Program-made: the position numbers and the translations under genes
DNA from: Pelagihabitans sp037969055
GTDB lineage: Bacteria > Bacteroidota > Bacteroidia > Flavobacteriales > Flavobacteriaceae
NCBI GenBank assembly: GCA_037969055.1
Contig: JBBKWR010000092.1
Coordinates: 1 to 28,128 of the forward strand
DNA length: 28,128 nucleotides
Direction: 5' to 3'
In this document: positions 14,583-22,684 of the stretch, one piece after another
How positions within the stretch are numbered: position 1 is the first letter of the stretch
Layout: each line of letters starts with the position of its first letter
The notes under the pieces: generated by a model
Database searches by the model: none
Told to the model about the DNA's origin: nothing
What the model saw: only the letters and a program-made list of their open reading frames with translations

Positions 14583-15923
14583 TCAATGCCCCTCATCCGC
14601 AGGGGCTTTTTTATTGACACGCATCAACAACAACATACCAATAAGAAAAAAGAGCCCAAGAAAAAAGGTAGCGTCTCGCATACTTCCAGTAAGCTGGGCA
14701 ATAAAACCATACATAAAGGTACCTATCACGATCCCAATTTTCTCGGCAACATCATAAAAACTAAAAAATGAGGTGGTATCGGTGGTTTCGGGTATGAACT
14801 TGGAATAGGTCGACCTAGACAAAGCTTGTATACCCCCCATAACCAGCCCGACGCATCCGGCAGCAATATAAAAATCGATTGGATCGATGATAAAAAAGGC
14901 ATAGATACATATAAATACCCAGAGCAAGTTTACGACAATCAGGGTTTTTATATTTCCGAATTCTTTTGAGGCCCTAGCCGTGGCGTTTGCCCCTAGTATG
15001 GCTACTAGTTGAATTACCAAAATGCTAACGATCAAGCCTGTTGTCCTTTCATTATCGGAACCCCAGTTAACTTCCTCTTCCCCAAAATAGGCCGCAATCA
15101 ACATAACGGTCTGGACTGCCATACTGTATACGAAAAACGCCCCTAAATATCGCTTTAATCTGGTTTCCGAACCCAATCTGATCCATACACTTTTAAGTTC
15201 TTTGAAACCATTAAGTACAATATGGGTTCGTTTCCCCTCCTTCTTATATCCTTTAGGTAGGTGGTAGAATGTATATTGGGCGAAAATGATCCACCAAATG
15301 CCAACGGTTATGAAGGAATATTTCATCGCCTTGATTTCTGCGGCTTCACCGGCATCGGAAACAATACCAAAATAATCGGGTTTCATGACCATTGCCAAGT
15401 TGAGCAATAGTAGTAGCACGCTCCCGATATAGCCTAACGAAAAACCTTTGGCACTGACTTGGTCTTGTTGCTCCTCGAAAGCCACATCGGGCAAGTAGGA
15501 GTTATTGATGGCAAAACTTACCCAAAACCCGACCAGGCCGAAAAAATAGCAAATGAGCCCTGGGTAAATATTCTCCAAAGAGAACCAATAGAGGCCAATA
15601 CAGGACAATCCGCCCAGGTAACAAAAGAATTTCATGAATACCTTTTTGTTCCCTAAATAGTCTGCGATTCCTGATAAAAGTGGGGTAATAATGGCAATGA
15701 ATACAAAGGCGCAGGAGGTAGCATAACTAATCAGCGGGGCACGGGAAATCTCACCCCCAAAAACCATAACTTTTTCAACTCCGGATATCCGGAAAAGAGC
15801 GCCATAAAAAATGGGGAAAATAGCCGAGGCGATCACCAAACTGTACACAGAGTTGGCCCAATCATAAAATGCCCAGGCATTCAATAATTTTGTACTCCCC
15901 TTGATCGGTGCTGATCTGGCCAT
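14583..15923 (-). CDS. MFS transporter, UMF1/Atg22-like family
   Basis: The 446-residue protein is very hydrophobic, with about 12 membrane segments. It opens with the family signature LLNAWAFYDWANSVYSLVI and contains FALNNSYLP-like SFAINNSYLPDVA and ALSRSTYSKFIPE. These are typical of the UMF1 group (MFS_1/Atg22-like), common in Bacteroidetes; substrates are generally unknown. It follows the M48 gene on the same strand, but a terminator hairpin with its T run ends only four bases before the start codon. It may therefore depend on readthrough or a promoter hidden in the M48 3' end. No obvious ribosome binding site is present. Confidence 0.88.
   Translation of the reverse strand: MARSAPIKGSTKLLNAWAFYDWANSVYSLVIASAIFPIFYGALFRISGVEKVMVFGGEISRAPLISYATSCAFVFIAIITPLLSGIADYLGNKKVFMKFFCYLGGLSCIGLYWFSLENIYPGLICYFFGLVGFWVSFAINNSYLPDVAFEEQQDQVSAKGFSLGYIGSVLLLLLNLAMVMKPDYFGIVSDAGEAAEIKAMKYSFITVGIWWIIFAQYTFYHLPKGYKKEGKRTHIVLNGFKELKSVWIRLGSETRLKRYLGAFFVYSMAVQTVMLIAAYFGEEEVNWGSDNERTTGLIVSILVIQLVAILGANATARASKEFGNIKTLIVVNLLWVFICIYAFFIIDPIDFYIAAGCVGLVMGGIQALSRSTYSKFIPETTDTTSFFSFYDVAEKIGIVIGTFMYGFIAQLTGSMRDATFFLGLFFLIGMLLLMRVNKKAPADEGH
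14588..14612 (+). terminator. Terminator of the sigma operon, inside the convergent MFS gene
   Basis: GCCCCT at 14588-14593 and AGGGGC at 14601-14606 form a 6-bp stem with a 7-base loop, followed by TTTTTT on the plus strand. The hairpin encodes part of the last residues (KKAPADEGH) of the minus-strand transporter, so it serves two roles. Confidence 0.75.
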
Positions 15924-15927
15924 TTAG

Positions 15928-15957
15928 AAAGAAAACCGATCGCTTAGCTGCGATCGG
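15928..15957 (-). terminator. Terminator-like hairpin directly before the MFS start
   Basis: CCGATCGC at 15936-15943 pairs with GCGATCGG at 15950-15957 (8 bp, 6-base loop). On the minus strand it is followed by TTTTCTTT and then, four bases later, by the transporter ATG at 15923. It ends the M48 transcript and could act as an attenuator for the next gene. Confidence 0.75.
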
Positions 15958-15987
15958 CCGTTTGATATCGTTGTTATTAAAACAAGA

Positions 15988-16797
15988 CTATTGAAAAGTG
16001 GTCACTCCAAACTTTTTGGCCTCCTGTTTTGCCAATGGTGCCCAGTCCGTCAAATTTTGAATACGCGTGTCATTCGAGGGGTGGGTGCTAAGGAACTCCG
16101 GCGGTGCTTGTCCACCACTTTTTGCTTTCATCCTTTTCCAAAGTTGAGCGGCCTCATCGGGGTTATACCCTGCAATGGCCATAATTTGGAGACCAATACG
16201 GTCTGCCTCGGTCTCATGGCTCCTACTGAAAGGAAGCATCAATCCAACCGTAGAACCAAGTCCGTAGGCCTGGTTGAAGGTATTCCTTGCTTGGTCATCT
16301 TTGATGGCAATATTGCCAGCAACGGCCCCAAGTTGCTGCAAAGTACCCGCACTCATACGCTGTGCACCATGGTCGGCAAGGGCGTGGGCCACTTCATGGC
16401 CCATTACTACGGCCACCCCAGTTTCGGTCTGTGTAATGGGAAGTATTCCTGTATAAAACACAATCTTACCTCCCGGCATACACCAAGCATTTACCGTCTC
16501 ATCTTTGACCAAGTGATATTCCCATTTATAATCCTTCAGATAGCCAGCATATCCATTGGCCGATAGCCATCTTTCGGCCGCAGAGGAGATCCGCTGACCA
16601 ACCTTTGTGATCATTTGTGCGTCAGCACCACCGTCCACCACATTGTTTTCGGACAAAAACTGGTCGTACTGGGCAAAGGCCATGGGGAAAATCTGACTAT
16701 TGGGATAAAAATTCAGAACCTTTTTGCCTGTAAAGGGATTGGTCTTGCATGAGGCCACACCCAAAAATATTGCTAGAACTAAAATATATTTTTTCAT
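15988..16797 (-). CDS. M48-family metalloprotease lipoprotein
   Basis: The 269-residue protein starts with a lipoprotein signal (LAIFLGVASC, Cys17). The zinc-protease motif HEVAH is at residues 134-138 (VVMGHEVAHALADHG), and the third ligand is in SHETEADRIGL. LSTHPSNDTRI near the C-terminus is also typical of M48 (the BepA/LoiP/YcaL type). Such enzymes degrade misfolded outer-membrane or periplasmic proteins. It starts 34 bp after the GH31 gene on the same strand, so it may be co-transcribed with it, although no functional link is evident. A strong hairpin follows the stop. Confidence 0.93.
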   Translation of the reverse strand: MKKYILVLAIFLGVASCKTNPFTGKKVLNFYPNSQIFPMAFAQYDQFLSENNVVDGGADAQMITKVGQRISSAAERWLSANGYAGYLKDYKWEYHLVKDETVNAWCMPGGKIVFYTGILPITQTETGVAVVMGHEVAHALADHGAQRMSAGTLQQLGAVAGNIAIKDDQARNTFNQAYGLGSTVGLMLPFSRSHETEADRIGLQIMAIAGYNPDEAAQLWKRMKAKSGGQAPPEFLSTHPSNDTRIQNLTDWAPLAKQEAKKFGVTTFQ

Positions 16798-16831
16798 TTT
16801 AAATCGTGTTTAGTCCTTGAAAATACAAAAT

Positions 16832-19231
16832 TTACTTGCCAGTTAAGTGGAGTGTTGTAAAATTTTTGTCCACCACTATAGAGTTATTACCGTTTAGCTT
16901 TAGGTCTTTCAAGGCTACTCTTTCACTATCAACCATTATGCCATCTATTTTGAAGGGTAAACCGTGAAACTTAAAATGAAACGATTCATACTCAGTAATA
17001 AACGCGCCATCTTTATGCTGTTGAATGATCAATTCTTTTGTTTTCCCCATGAGTTTGAAATTTCTCAAGCTAAATTTCCCTTGGGTATAATCGAAGCCTT
17101 CCTTGCTATCTTCATAGACCATAGAGTTTTCGACACCTTCTTTAAAATAAACGTCGAGCAATAATTCTTCAATTCTTTTTTCCCCAACATACTGTTGAAC
17201 GGGGTACTTTGGAATGATGGCGCCTTCTTTGATAAATAAAGGCATCTTATCAAGATCGGCGGCCACCCACTTTTCTTTGCCTCCTACAACGGTTTCTTCG
17301 GTCCAATAGTTATACCATTTTCCCTTAGGAATGTACATTCGTCTTCCCTGCGCATTTGGCTCCTGAATCGGGCAAACTAAAATTTGCTCGCCAAAAATGA
17401 ATTCATCGGTCCTAAAATGTGTTTGGGTATCCGCTTGGTCATAATGTACCAAAGACTGTAGCATTGGAATATTATCCTTGCAATACTTATAGAACATGGT
17501 ATATAAATAAGGTAACAATTGATAACGAAGTTCGATGAATTTCCGGACGATATCCGTTACCTCTGTGCCAAACGACCATGGTTCTTGATCGCCGTGATCC
17601 CCACTGGAATGTACCCTACAGAATGGGTGAAAGACCCCCAATTGTATCCATCGCGCAAAAAGTTCGCCATTGGGTTGTTCGGCAAAACCCCCAATATCAG
17701 ATCCCGCGAACGAGTAACCGCTCATGCACATGCGCTGCATCTGTACATTCGCGATCCACAAGTGTTCCCAAGTGGCGACATTATCGCCCGTCCAGGTCGA
17801 TGAATAACGCTGGGTACCTGAGAAGGCTGCTCTTGTAATCACGAATGGTCGCTTGGGATAGACATATTTCTTAACGCCTTCATAGGTGGCCCTCACCATT
17901 TGCATCCCATAAACATTATGCGCTTTTCGATGGGTACAATGATGGCCATCATAATTATGCCGGGTGTCCAAGGGAGCCGTTTTGGAGGGTACCTCCATAA
18001 CAGCCGGTTCGTTCATGTCGTTCCAGACAGCATCAACACCCAAGTCGGCCATAAATTCTTTGTAGAGGCCGCCCCACCATTCACGGACTTTCGGGTTCGT
18101 AAAATCAGGAAAATTACAATCCCCTGGCCAGACCTTTCCGTGCATATTGGGACCATCACCGCGTTTGCAGAAATAGCCCTTTTTCAGTGCTTCATTATAT
18201 ACCCAATAATCTTTGTCGATTTTAATTCCGGGATCGATCATTATTACGGTCTTGAATCCATCCGCCTTCAATTCCTTCATCATTCGCTTTGGATCGGGAA
18301 AAAGCTTCTTGTCCCAAGTGAAACATCGAAATCCGTCCATATAATCAATATCCAGATAAATGGCATCACAAGGTATCTTTAAATCCCTAAACTGCTTTGC
18401 AATTTCCTTGACCCTGCTTTCTGGAAAATAGCTCCATTTAGATTGATGGTAGCCCAACGCCCACATCGGTGGCAATTCGGGCGTTCCGGTCAAATCGGTA
18501 TAGAGTCTAACTACCTTCGATATTTCAGGGCCATAAAAGAAATAATAATTCATTTCTCCCCCTTCGGCCCAAAAACTCGTCACATTGCGACGTTCATGCG
18601 CAAAATCGAAATGCGAATGAAAGGTGTTGTCAAAGTAAATCCCGTAGGCCCTGTTATTGTGTAGTCCAATGTAAAAAGGTATGGCCTTGTACAACGGGTC
18701 CTGATCCTTGCCATAGGCATATTGGTCGGTTACCCAATTACTCACTCTTTTGCCCTTGAGGTTCAAGTGGGTGGCTTTGTCGCCCATCCCATAAAAACTT
18801 TCACCCGTTTGGGTAATCTTGCTCATTTTTACGGTATTGCCCCCGTATTCATAATTTTCTTCCCAGTGGAACCCAATTTCATCTTCATTGAAGATATTTC
18901 CTTCCAAATCGGCAATTTGTATTCTAAGGGTCGCTTTGTCAACCAAAATCTTGACCCTCGTGGTCTCGATATAGTACTCCTTTTTGGTTTCTGTCACCTC
19001 TAATCGATTGTAACCCCTACTGGCGTCTTCGCTTATGGCATATGAAAAATCAGGTTCAAAAGTTAGGCCGGTAGCATACCTAAACCGAATGGTACTGTTG
19101 CGCATCACCGTAATTTGCAAGATCACCCCATTTTCAGTGGTGAAATACAATTTATCGGTGTCCTGCTTAAAATCAATAATTTGGTTGGGGTAAAGATTGC
19201 CCTTGTATTCAAGTTCAGTGTTGGTAATCAT
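16832..19231 (-). CDS. Glycoside hydrolase family 31, alpha-glucosidase type
   Basis: The 799-residue protein has no signal peptide, so it is probably cytoplasmic. GH31 motifs are complete: an N-terminal beta-sandwich, YLDIDYMDGFRCFTWD (about 292-307), the nucleophile Asp405 in WNDMNEP (403-409), the probable acid/base Asp483 in TGDN, and CRVHSSGDHGDQEPW downstream. GH31 enzymes release alpha-linked glucose (or xylose) from oligosaccharide ends. Exact specificity cannot be read by eye, but the neighbour glgB, 101 bp upstream on the same strand, favours alpha-glucan or glycogen-derived substrates. Length is normal. Confidence 0.94.
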   Translation of the reverse strand: MITNTELEYKGNLYPNQIIDFKQDTDKLYFTTENGVILQITVMRNSTIRFRYATGLTFEPDFSYAISEDASRGYNRLEVTETKKEYYIETTRVKILVDKATLRIQIADLEGNIFNEDEIGFHWEENYEYGGNTVKMSKITQTGESFYGMGDKATHLNLKGKRVSNWVTDQYAYGKDQDPLYKAIPFYIGLHNNRAYGIYFDNTFHSHFDFAHERRNVTSFWAEGGEMNYYFFYGPEISKVVRLYTDLTGTPELPPMWALGYHQSKWSYFPESRVKEIAKQFRDLKIPCDAIYLDIDYMDGFRCFTWDKKLFPDPKRMMKELKADGFKTVIMIDPGIKIDKDYWVYNEALKKGYFCKRGDGPNMHGKVWPGDCNFPDFTNPKVREWWGGLYKEFMADLGVDAVWNDMNEPAVMEVPSKTAPLDTRHNYDGHHCTHRKAHNVYGMQMVRATYEGVKKYVYPKRPFVITRAAFSGTQRYSSTWTGDNVATWEHLWIANVQMQRMCMSGYSFAGSDIGGFAEQPNGELFARWIQLGVFHPFCRVHSSGDHGDQEPWSFGTEVTDIVRKFIELRYQLLPYLYTMFYKYCKDNIPMLQSLVHYDQADTQTHFRTDEFIFGEQILVCPIQEPNAQGRRMYIPKGKWYNYWTEETVVGGKEKWVAADLDKMPLFIKEGAIIPKYPVQQYVGEKRIEELLLDVYFKEGVENSMVYEDSKEGFDYTQGKFSLRNFKLMGKTKELIIQQHKDGAFITEYESFHFKFHGLPFKIDGIMVDSERVALKDLKLNGNNSIVVDKNFTTLHLTGK

Positions 19232-19332
19232 AGACTGGTTTCAATTGTAAGCCGCAAAAAAAAGAATTTAATACTTAATTACGAAAAGATATCCTCTGGA
19301 ATTGATGACAATTGCATTTTCATCGACCAACG

Positions 19333-21231
19333 CTACCTAAAAATAACAATTCCCAAAGGAGGAATAGTCATTTCAATGGATTTATCATATCCGTGCCAAG
19401 GCTTATTGGTCAATTTGGAGATTTTGGAATCTGTACCGCCACCGCCATATTTCTGCGCATCGCTATTAAAGATTTCCTTCAATGTACCTGATTTCTTTGG
19501 AAGTCCGATACGATACTTTGCCCTTGGGACGGGAGTCATATTACAGGCAATATAAATATCGTTTTTCGGATCATTACCTTTACGTATGTAGGTCAGAACG
19601 CAATTCTCGTGGTCTCCATAATCGATCCATTGAAAACCTTCAGGGCTAAATTGTTTTTCATATAAGGCAGGTTCTGATTTATATAGTTTGTTCAAATCTT
19701 TAATGGTTTCCTGGATGCCATTATGAACTGCATATTCGGTTAGGTGCCAATCGAGACTTTGTTGGAAATTCCACTCAGATGTTTGCCCGAATTCTCCGCC
19801 CATAAAGATCAGATTGGTACCTGGATGCGTGAACATGTACCCAAAAAGCAAACGTAAATTTGCAAATTGTTGCCATTCGTCCCCTGGCATTCTATAAACA
19901 AGCGATTTTTTTCCATAGACCACTTCATCATGGGAGAAGGGGAGCATGAAATTTTCGGTGAAGGCATAGGTCATGCTAAAGGTGAGATCGTTCTGATGGT
20001 ATTTTCGATAGACCGGCTCTTTCTTAAAGTATTCCAGGGTATCGTGCATCCATCCCATCATCCATTTCATGCCAAAGCCCAATCCACCAAGGTAAACTGG
20101 CTTGGAAACTCCGGTAAAAGCGGTAGATTCTTCTGCAATCATCTGCACATCGGGAAAGTTCTCATAGACCGTTTCGTTAAGCTCACGAATCAAGCTAAGT
20201 GCTTCCAAATTTTCATTGTTTCCATACATATTTGGCTCCCATTCCCCTTCATCACGGGAATAATCCAAATAAAGCATCGAGGCAACCGCATCGACGCGCA
20301 ATGCGTCAGCGTGGAATTGTTCCAACCAGAACATCGCATTGCTGATCAAAAAGGCACGCACCTCATTTCTTCCATAGTTAAAAATGAGACTCTTCCAGTC
20401 GGGATGGTACCCCCTTCTTCTATCTGGATGCTCATATAGATGGGATCCGTCGAAGAAACCAAGACCATGGGCATCCTCTGGGAAATGGGAGGGAACCCAA
20501 TCCAAAATGACGCCAATGTCGTTTTGATGCAGCGCATCCACAAGATATTTGAATCCTTGGGGTTCCCCAAACCTGGAAGTAGGGGCAAAATATCCGGTCA
20601 ACTGATACCCCCATGAAGGGTCATAAGGGTATTCCATGATGGGCATAAACTCTACGTGGGTAAAGCCCATTTCCTTTACATAATTGACAAGGTCAACAGC
20701 CAATTCACCATAGGACAAAAATTCATTATCGGCACCGCGCTTCCAAGAACCAAGATGCACTTCATAGACCGAATAGGGGGCATCCAAGGCATTTTTGGAT
20801 TTCCTTCCATCCATCCATTTTTTATCCTTCCATTCGTAATTAGCGTCCCAAATTATGGAAGCCGTGTTAGGTGGCAATTCACAATAACGAGCGAAGGGAT
20901 CAGCCTTTTCCGTTACCACCCCGTGGTTATTGGAGTGTATACGGTATTTATAAATTTCTCCTGAAATGATACCAGGAACGAAACCTTCCCAAATACCACT
21001 ACCGTCCCATCGAACATTTAATTGATAATCCTCCTCCTGCCAATGGTTAAAGTTACCAACCACCGCTACCGACCTTGCAGTAGGCGCCCAAACAGCAAAG
21101 TAAGTGCCCTTGACACCCTTAACTTCTATAGGGTGGGAGCCCAACTTCTCATAAAGCTTGAAATGTTTACCAGATTTGAAAAGGGCAATATCGAAATCTG
21201 TGAATAGACTGTGAACGATTACTTTAGACAT
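19333..21231 (-). CDS. glgB: 1,4-alpha-glucan branching enzyme
   Basis: From the chosen ATG the product is 632 residues, beginning MSKVIVHSLFTDFDIALFKS. The N-terminal CBM48-like domain contains YFAVWAPTARSVAVVGNFN. The GH13 catalytic domain has Asp314 (nucleophile, in LRVDAV), Glu367 (acid/base, in MIAEEST) and Asp435 (FSHDEVVYG). It makes alpha-1,6 branches in glycogen. An open frame reaches 21261, but a good promoter lies at 21249-21280, so the inner ATG is preferred. No glgA or glgC is in the window. It shares a short divergent promoter region with the collagen-like lipoprotein gene. Confidence 0.97.
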   Translation of the reverse strand: MSKVIVHSLFTDFDIALFKSGKHFKLYEKLGSHPIEVKGVKGTYFAVWAPTARSVAVVGNFNHWQEEDYQLNVRWDGSGIWEGFVPGIISGEIYKYRIHSNNHGVVTEKADPFARYCELPPNTASIIWDANYEWKDKKWMDGRKSKNALDAPYSVYEVHLGSWKRGADNEFLSYGELAVDLVNYVKEMGFTHVEFMPIMEYPYDPSWGYQLTGYFAPTSRFGEPQGFKYLVDALHQNDIGVILDWVPSHFPEDAHGLGFFDGSHLYEHPDRRRGYHPDWKSLIFNYGRNEVRAFLISNAMFWLEQFHADALRVDAVASMLYLDYSRDEGEWEPNMYGNNENLEALSLIRELNETVYENFPDVQMIAEESTAFTGVSKPVYLGGLGFGMKWMMGWMHDTLEYFKKEPVYRKYHQNDLTFSMTYAFTENFMLPFSHDEVVYGKKSLVYRMPGDEWQQFANLRLLFGYMFTHPGTNLIFMGGEFGQTSEWNFQQSLDWHLTEYAVHNGIQETIKDLNKLYKSEPALYEKQFSPEGFQWIDYGDHENCVLTYIRKGNDPKNDIYIACNMTPVPRAKYRIGLPKKSGTLKEIFNSDAQKYGGGGTDSKISKLTNKPWHGYDKSIEMTIPPLGIVIFR

Positions 21232-21248
21232 GGCACTGGTTATTTCGG

Positions 21249-21280
21249 CAAAACTAATCAACTTTGGTCAAAATATGCAA
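21249..21280 (-). promoter_or_regulatory. glgB promoter (TTG-N21-TAGTTTTG)
   Basis: On the minus strand TTG (21280-21278) is followed after 21 bases by TAGTTTTG (21256-21249), matching both Bacteroidetes elements with an accepted spacing. It predicts a short leader before the ATG at 21231 and excludes the longer glgB frame. Confidence 0.6.
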
Positions 21281-21290
21281 TATTGGTTTA

Positions 21291-21298
21291 TAACTTTG
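21291..21298 (+). promoter_or_regulatory. Candidate -7 element for the collagen-like gene
   Basis: TAACTTTG is a full match to TAnnTTTG on the plus strand. A TTG lies 24 bases upstream (21264-21266), slightly long for a -33 element. The site lies about 120 bases before the ATG and interleaves with the glgB promoter. Confidence 0.4.
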
Positions 21299-21418
21299 GA
21301 TAAGATGTGAAAATCAATCCTTTAATTTGTTAAAAAATCAAAAGTGGAACGCTTTTTGAAATCAATATTAAAAATTGACCCTATTTCCTAAGGGGACCAC
21401 AAACTAAAATAAGTACAA

Positions 21419-21985
21419 ATGAAAAAAGCAGCATCGATTTTCGGCACAATTTTGACTTTAATTATAACCTCATGTGTAGGTCCAGAAGGACCTCCAGGTT
21501 TTGATGGATTTGACGGTAGAGACGGACAGGATGGACTTGATGGTATCAACATTCTGGGAACGGTCATTGATATCGAGGGCGATTTTACCCTCGCCAATGA
21601 ATACAGTATATTCTTTGATTTTCCCCAAACCATAGAAGTATTCGAGACCGATGTGGTCTTGGTGTACCTACTTTGGGAACAGACCCAAGATGGCAACGGC
21701 CAACCTGTAGACGTTTGGAGGTTAATGCCCCAGACCCGGATATTGAACCAGGGATTGTTACAATATAACTATGACCATACTTTTTTGGATGTGCGTCTTT
21801 TTTTAGAGGCCGATTTCGATCTGGGCACCTTACCAGCGGGTGACACCGATAACCAAGTCTTCCGCATAGCAGTTATTCCTGCGGAGGCGTTGGCAGGTTC
21901 AAAATTGGATCGATCGAATGTTGCGGCGGTCATGCAATCGTTGGGCATTCAGGAAAAAGATGTTCAGAAAATAAAATTGAATTGA
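21419..21985 (+). CDS. Collagen-like lipoprotein
   Basis: The 188-residue protein has a lipoprotein signal (ILTLIITSC, Cys19) followed at once by eight Gly-X-Y triplets (GPEGPPGFDGFDGRDGQDGL and on to GIN, residues about 21-44), rich in Asp at Y. The remaining 140 residues form an acidic, beta-rich domain (FFDFPQTIEVFETDVVLVYL, WRLMPQTRILNQGLLQYNYD) that I do not recognise. Proteins of this shape occur in Bacteroidetes as small lipoproteins of unknown role. It is transcribed alone, divergently from glgB, and ends at a terminator. Outer-membrane anchoring is inferred from the lipobox. Confidence 0.85.
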   Translation: MKKAASIFGTILTLIITSCVGPEGPPGFDGFDGRDGQDGLDGINILGTVIDIEGDFTLANEYSIFFDFPQTIEVFETDVVLVYLLWEQTQDGNGQPVDVWRLMPQTRILNQGLLQYNYDHTFLDVRLFLEADFDLGTLPAGDTDNQVFRIAVIPAEALAGSKLDRSNVAAVMQSLGIQEKDVQKIKLN

Positions 21986-22011
21986 TAGCACGCTTTAATA
22001 GATAAATACTA

Positions 22012-22042
22012 CCCTGTCTTCCGTTGGAAACAGGGTTTTTTT
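22012..22042 (+). terminator. Terminator of the collagen-like gene
   Basis: CCCTGT (22012-22017) pairs with ACAGGG (22030-22035), and inside it TTCC pairs with GGAA, leaving a small loop and one bulged C. Seven T follow on the plus strand. Confidence 0.85.
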
Positions 22043-22103
22043 GGTACAATTTCCAATCCTTTGAAAGGGATCAATCACAAGGTCGACCAATATCAAAATA
22101 AAA

Positions 22104-22619
22104 ATGATGATCAAGAAAATGATAATAGGAATGTGTGTGTGTTTTGTAGGATGCAAAGGCAATACACAAGAAAAAAAGTTGACTGAAGCAAAAACAGCTA
22201 AAATTGAAAGTACCGAATCTACTTTCAAAGTCTCAAAAACTGAAGCGGAATGGCAAAAAGAATTGTCACCCACCGAGTTTTATGTTCTTAGAAAGGCGGG
22301 TACCGAAAATCCGTTTAGCAGCGACTTGTTGAACAACAAGGCAAATGGCGTTTATGTATGTGCTGCTTGTGGTACAGAACTTTTCGAGAGCAAATACAAA
22401 TTCGATTCGGGGACAGGCTGGCCCAGTTTTGATCGCGAGGTCAAAGGAAATGTGGCGTTTGATGTAGACCATAAGATCGGCTACAAAAGAACCGAAGAAC
22501 ACTGTGCCACTTGTGGCGGCCATTTGGGGCATGTTTTCGATGATGGCCCAAGTGAAAGCACTGGGCAAAGACATTGCATCAATGGTGCGGCCTTACATTT
22601 TGTACCCAAGGCCCAATAG
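22104..22619 (+). CDS. msrB: Lipoprotein peptide-methionine (R)-S-oxide reductase
   Basis: The 171-residue protein starts with a short lipoprotein signal (MIIGMCVCFVGC, Cys17), then a charged linker and a complete MsrB domain. Zinc cysteines are in CAAC (86, 89) and CATC (134, 137). The core GTGWPSF is at 103-109, and the catalytic Cys158 is in QRHCINGAALHF. MsrB reduces methionine-R-sulfoxide; the signal points to repair of envelope proteins rather than cytoplasmic ones. An ATG pair at the start gives two equivalent start choices. It stands between a terminator and the convergent mazG gene. No recycling partner (msrP, or a DsbD-like protein) is next to it. Confidence 0.93.
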   Translation: MMIKKMIIGMCVCFVGCKGNTQEKKLTEAKTAKIESTESTFKVSKTEAEWQKELSPTEFYVLRKAGTENPFSSDLLNNKANGVYVCAACGTELFESKYKFDSGTGWPSFDREVKGNVAFDVDHKIGYKRTEEHCATCGGHLGHVFDDGPSESTGQRHCINGAALHFVPKAQ

Positions 22620-22684
22620 AAGTTGTGTTCAGTAAATATGTGAAGCATAATCATAGGCCAATGTGCCTGTGTTCTGCCGACTTT

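Noticed and set aside
15991..16566. 191-residue plus-strand frame opposite the M48 gene
   Set aside because: Antisense shadow; the M48 frame has complete catalytic motifs.
19300..19313. AATTG-ATGA-CAATT repeat between glgB and the GH31 gene as an operator
   Set aside because: Five-base AT-rich arms are expected by chance in this composition.
21232..21261. N-terminal extension of glgB
   Set aside because: It overlaps the predicted promoter (21249-21280), and the inner ATG gives the usual N-terminus.
21995..22273. 92-residue minus-strand frame over the msrB start
   Set aside because: It spans the terminator and the signal-peptide region of msrB in antisense, with no recognisable features.
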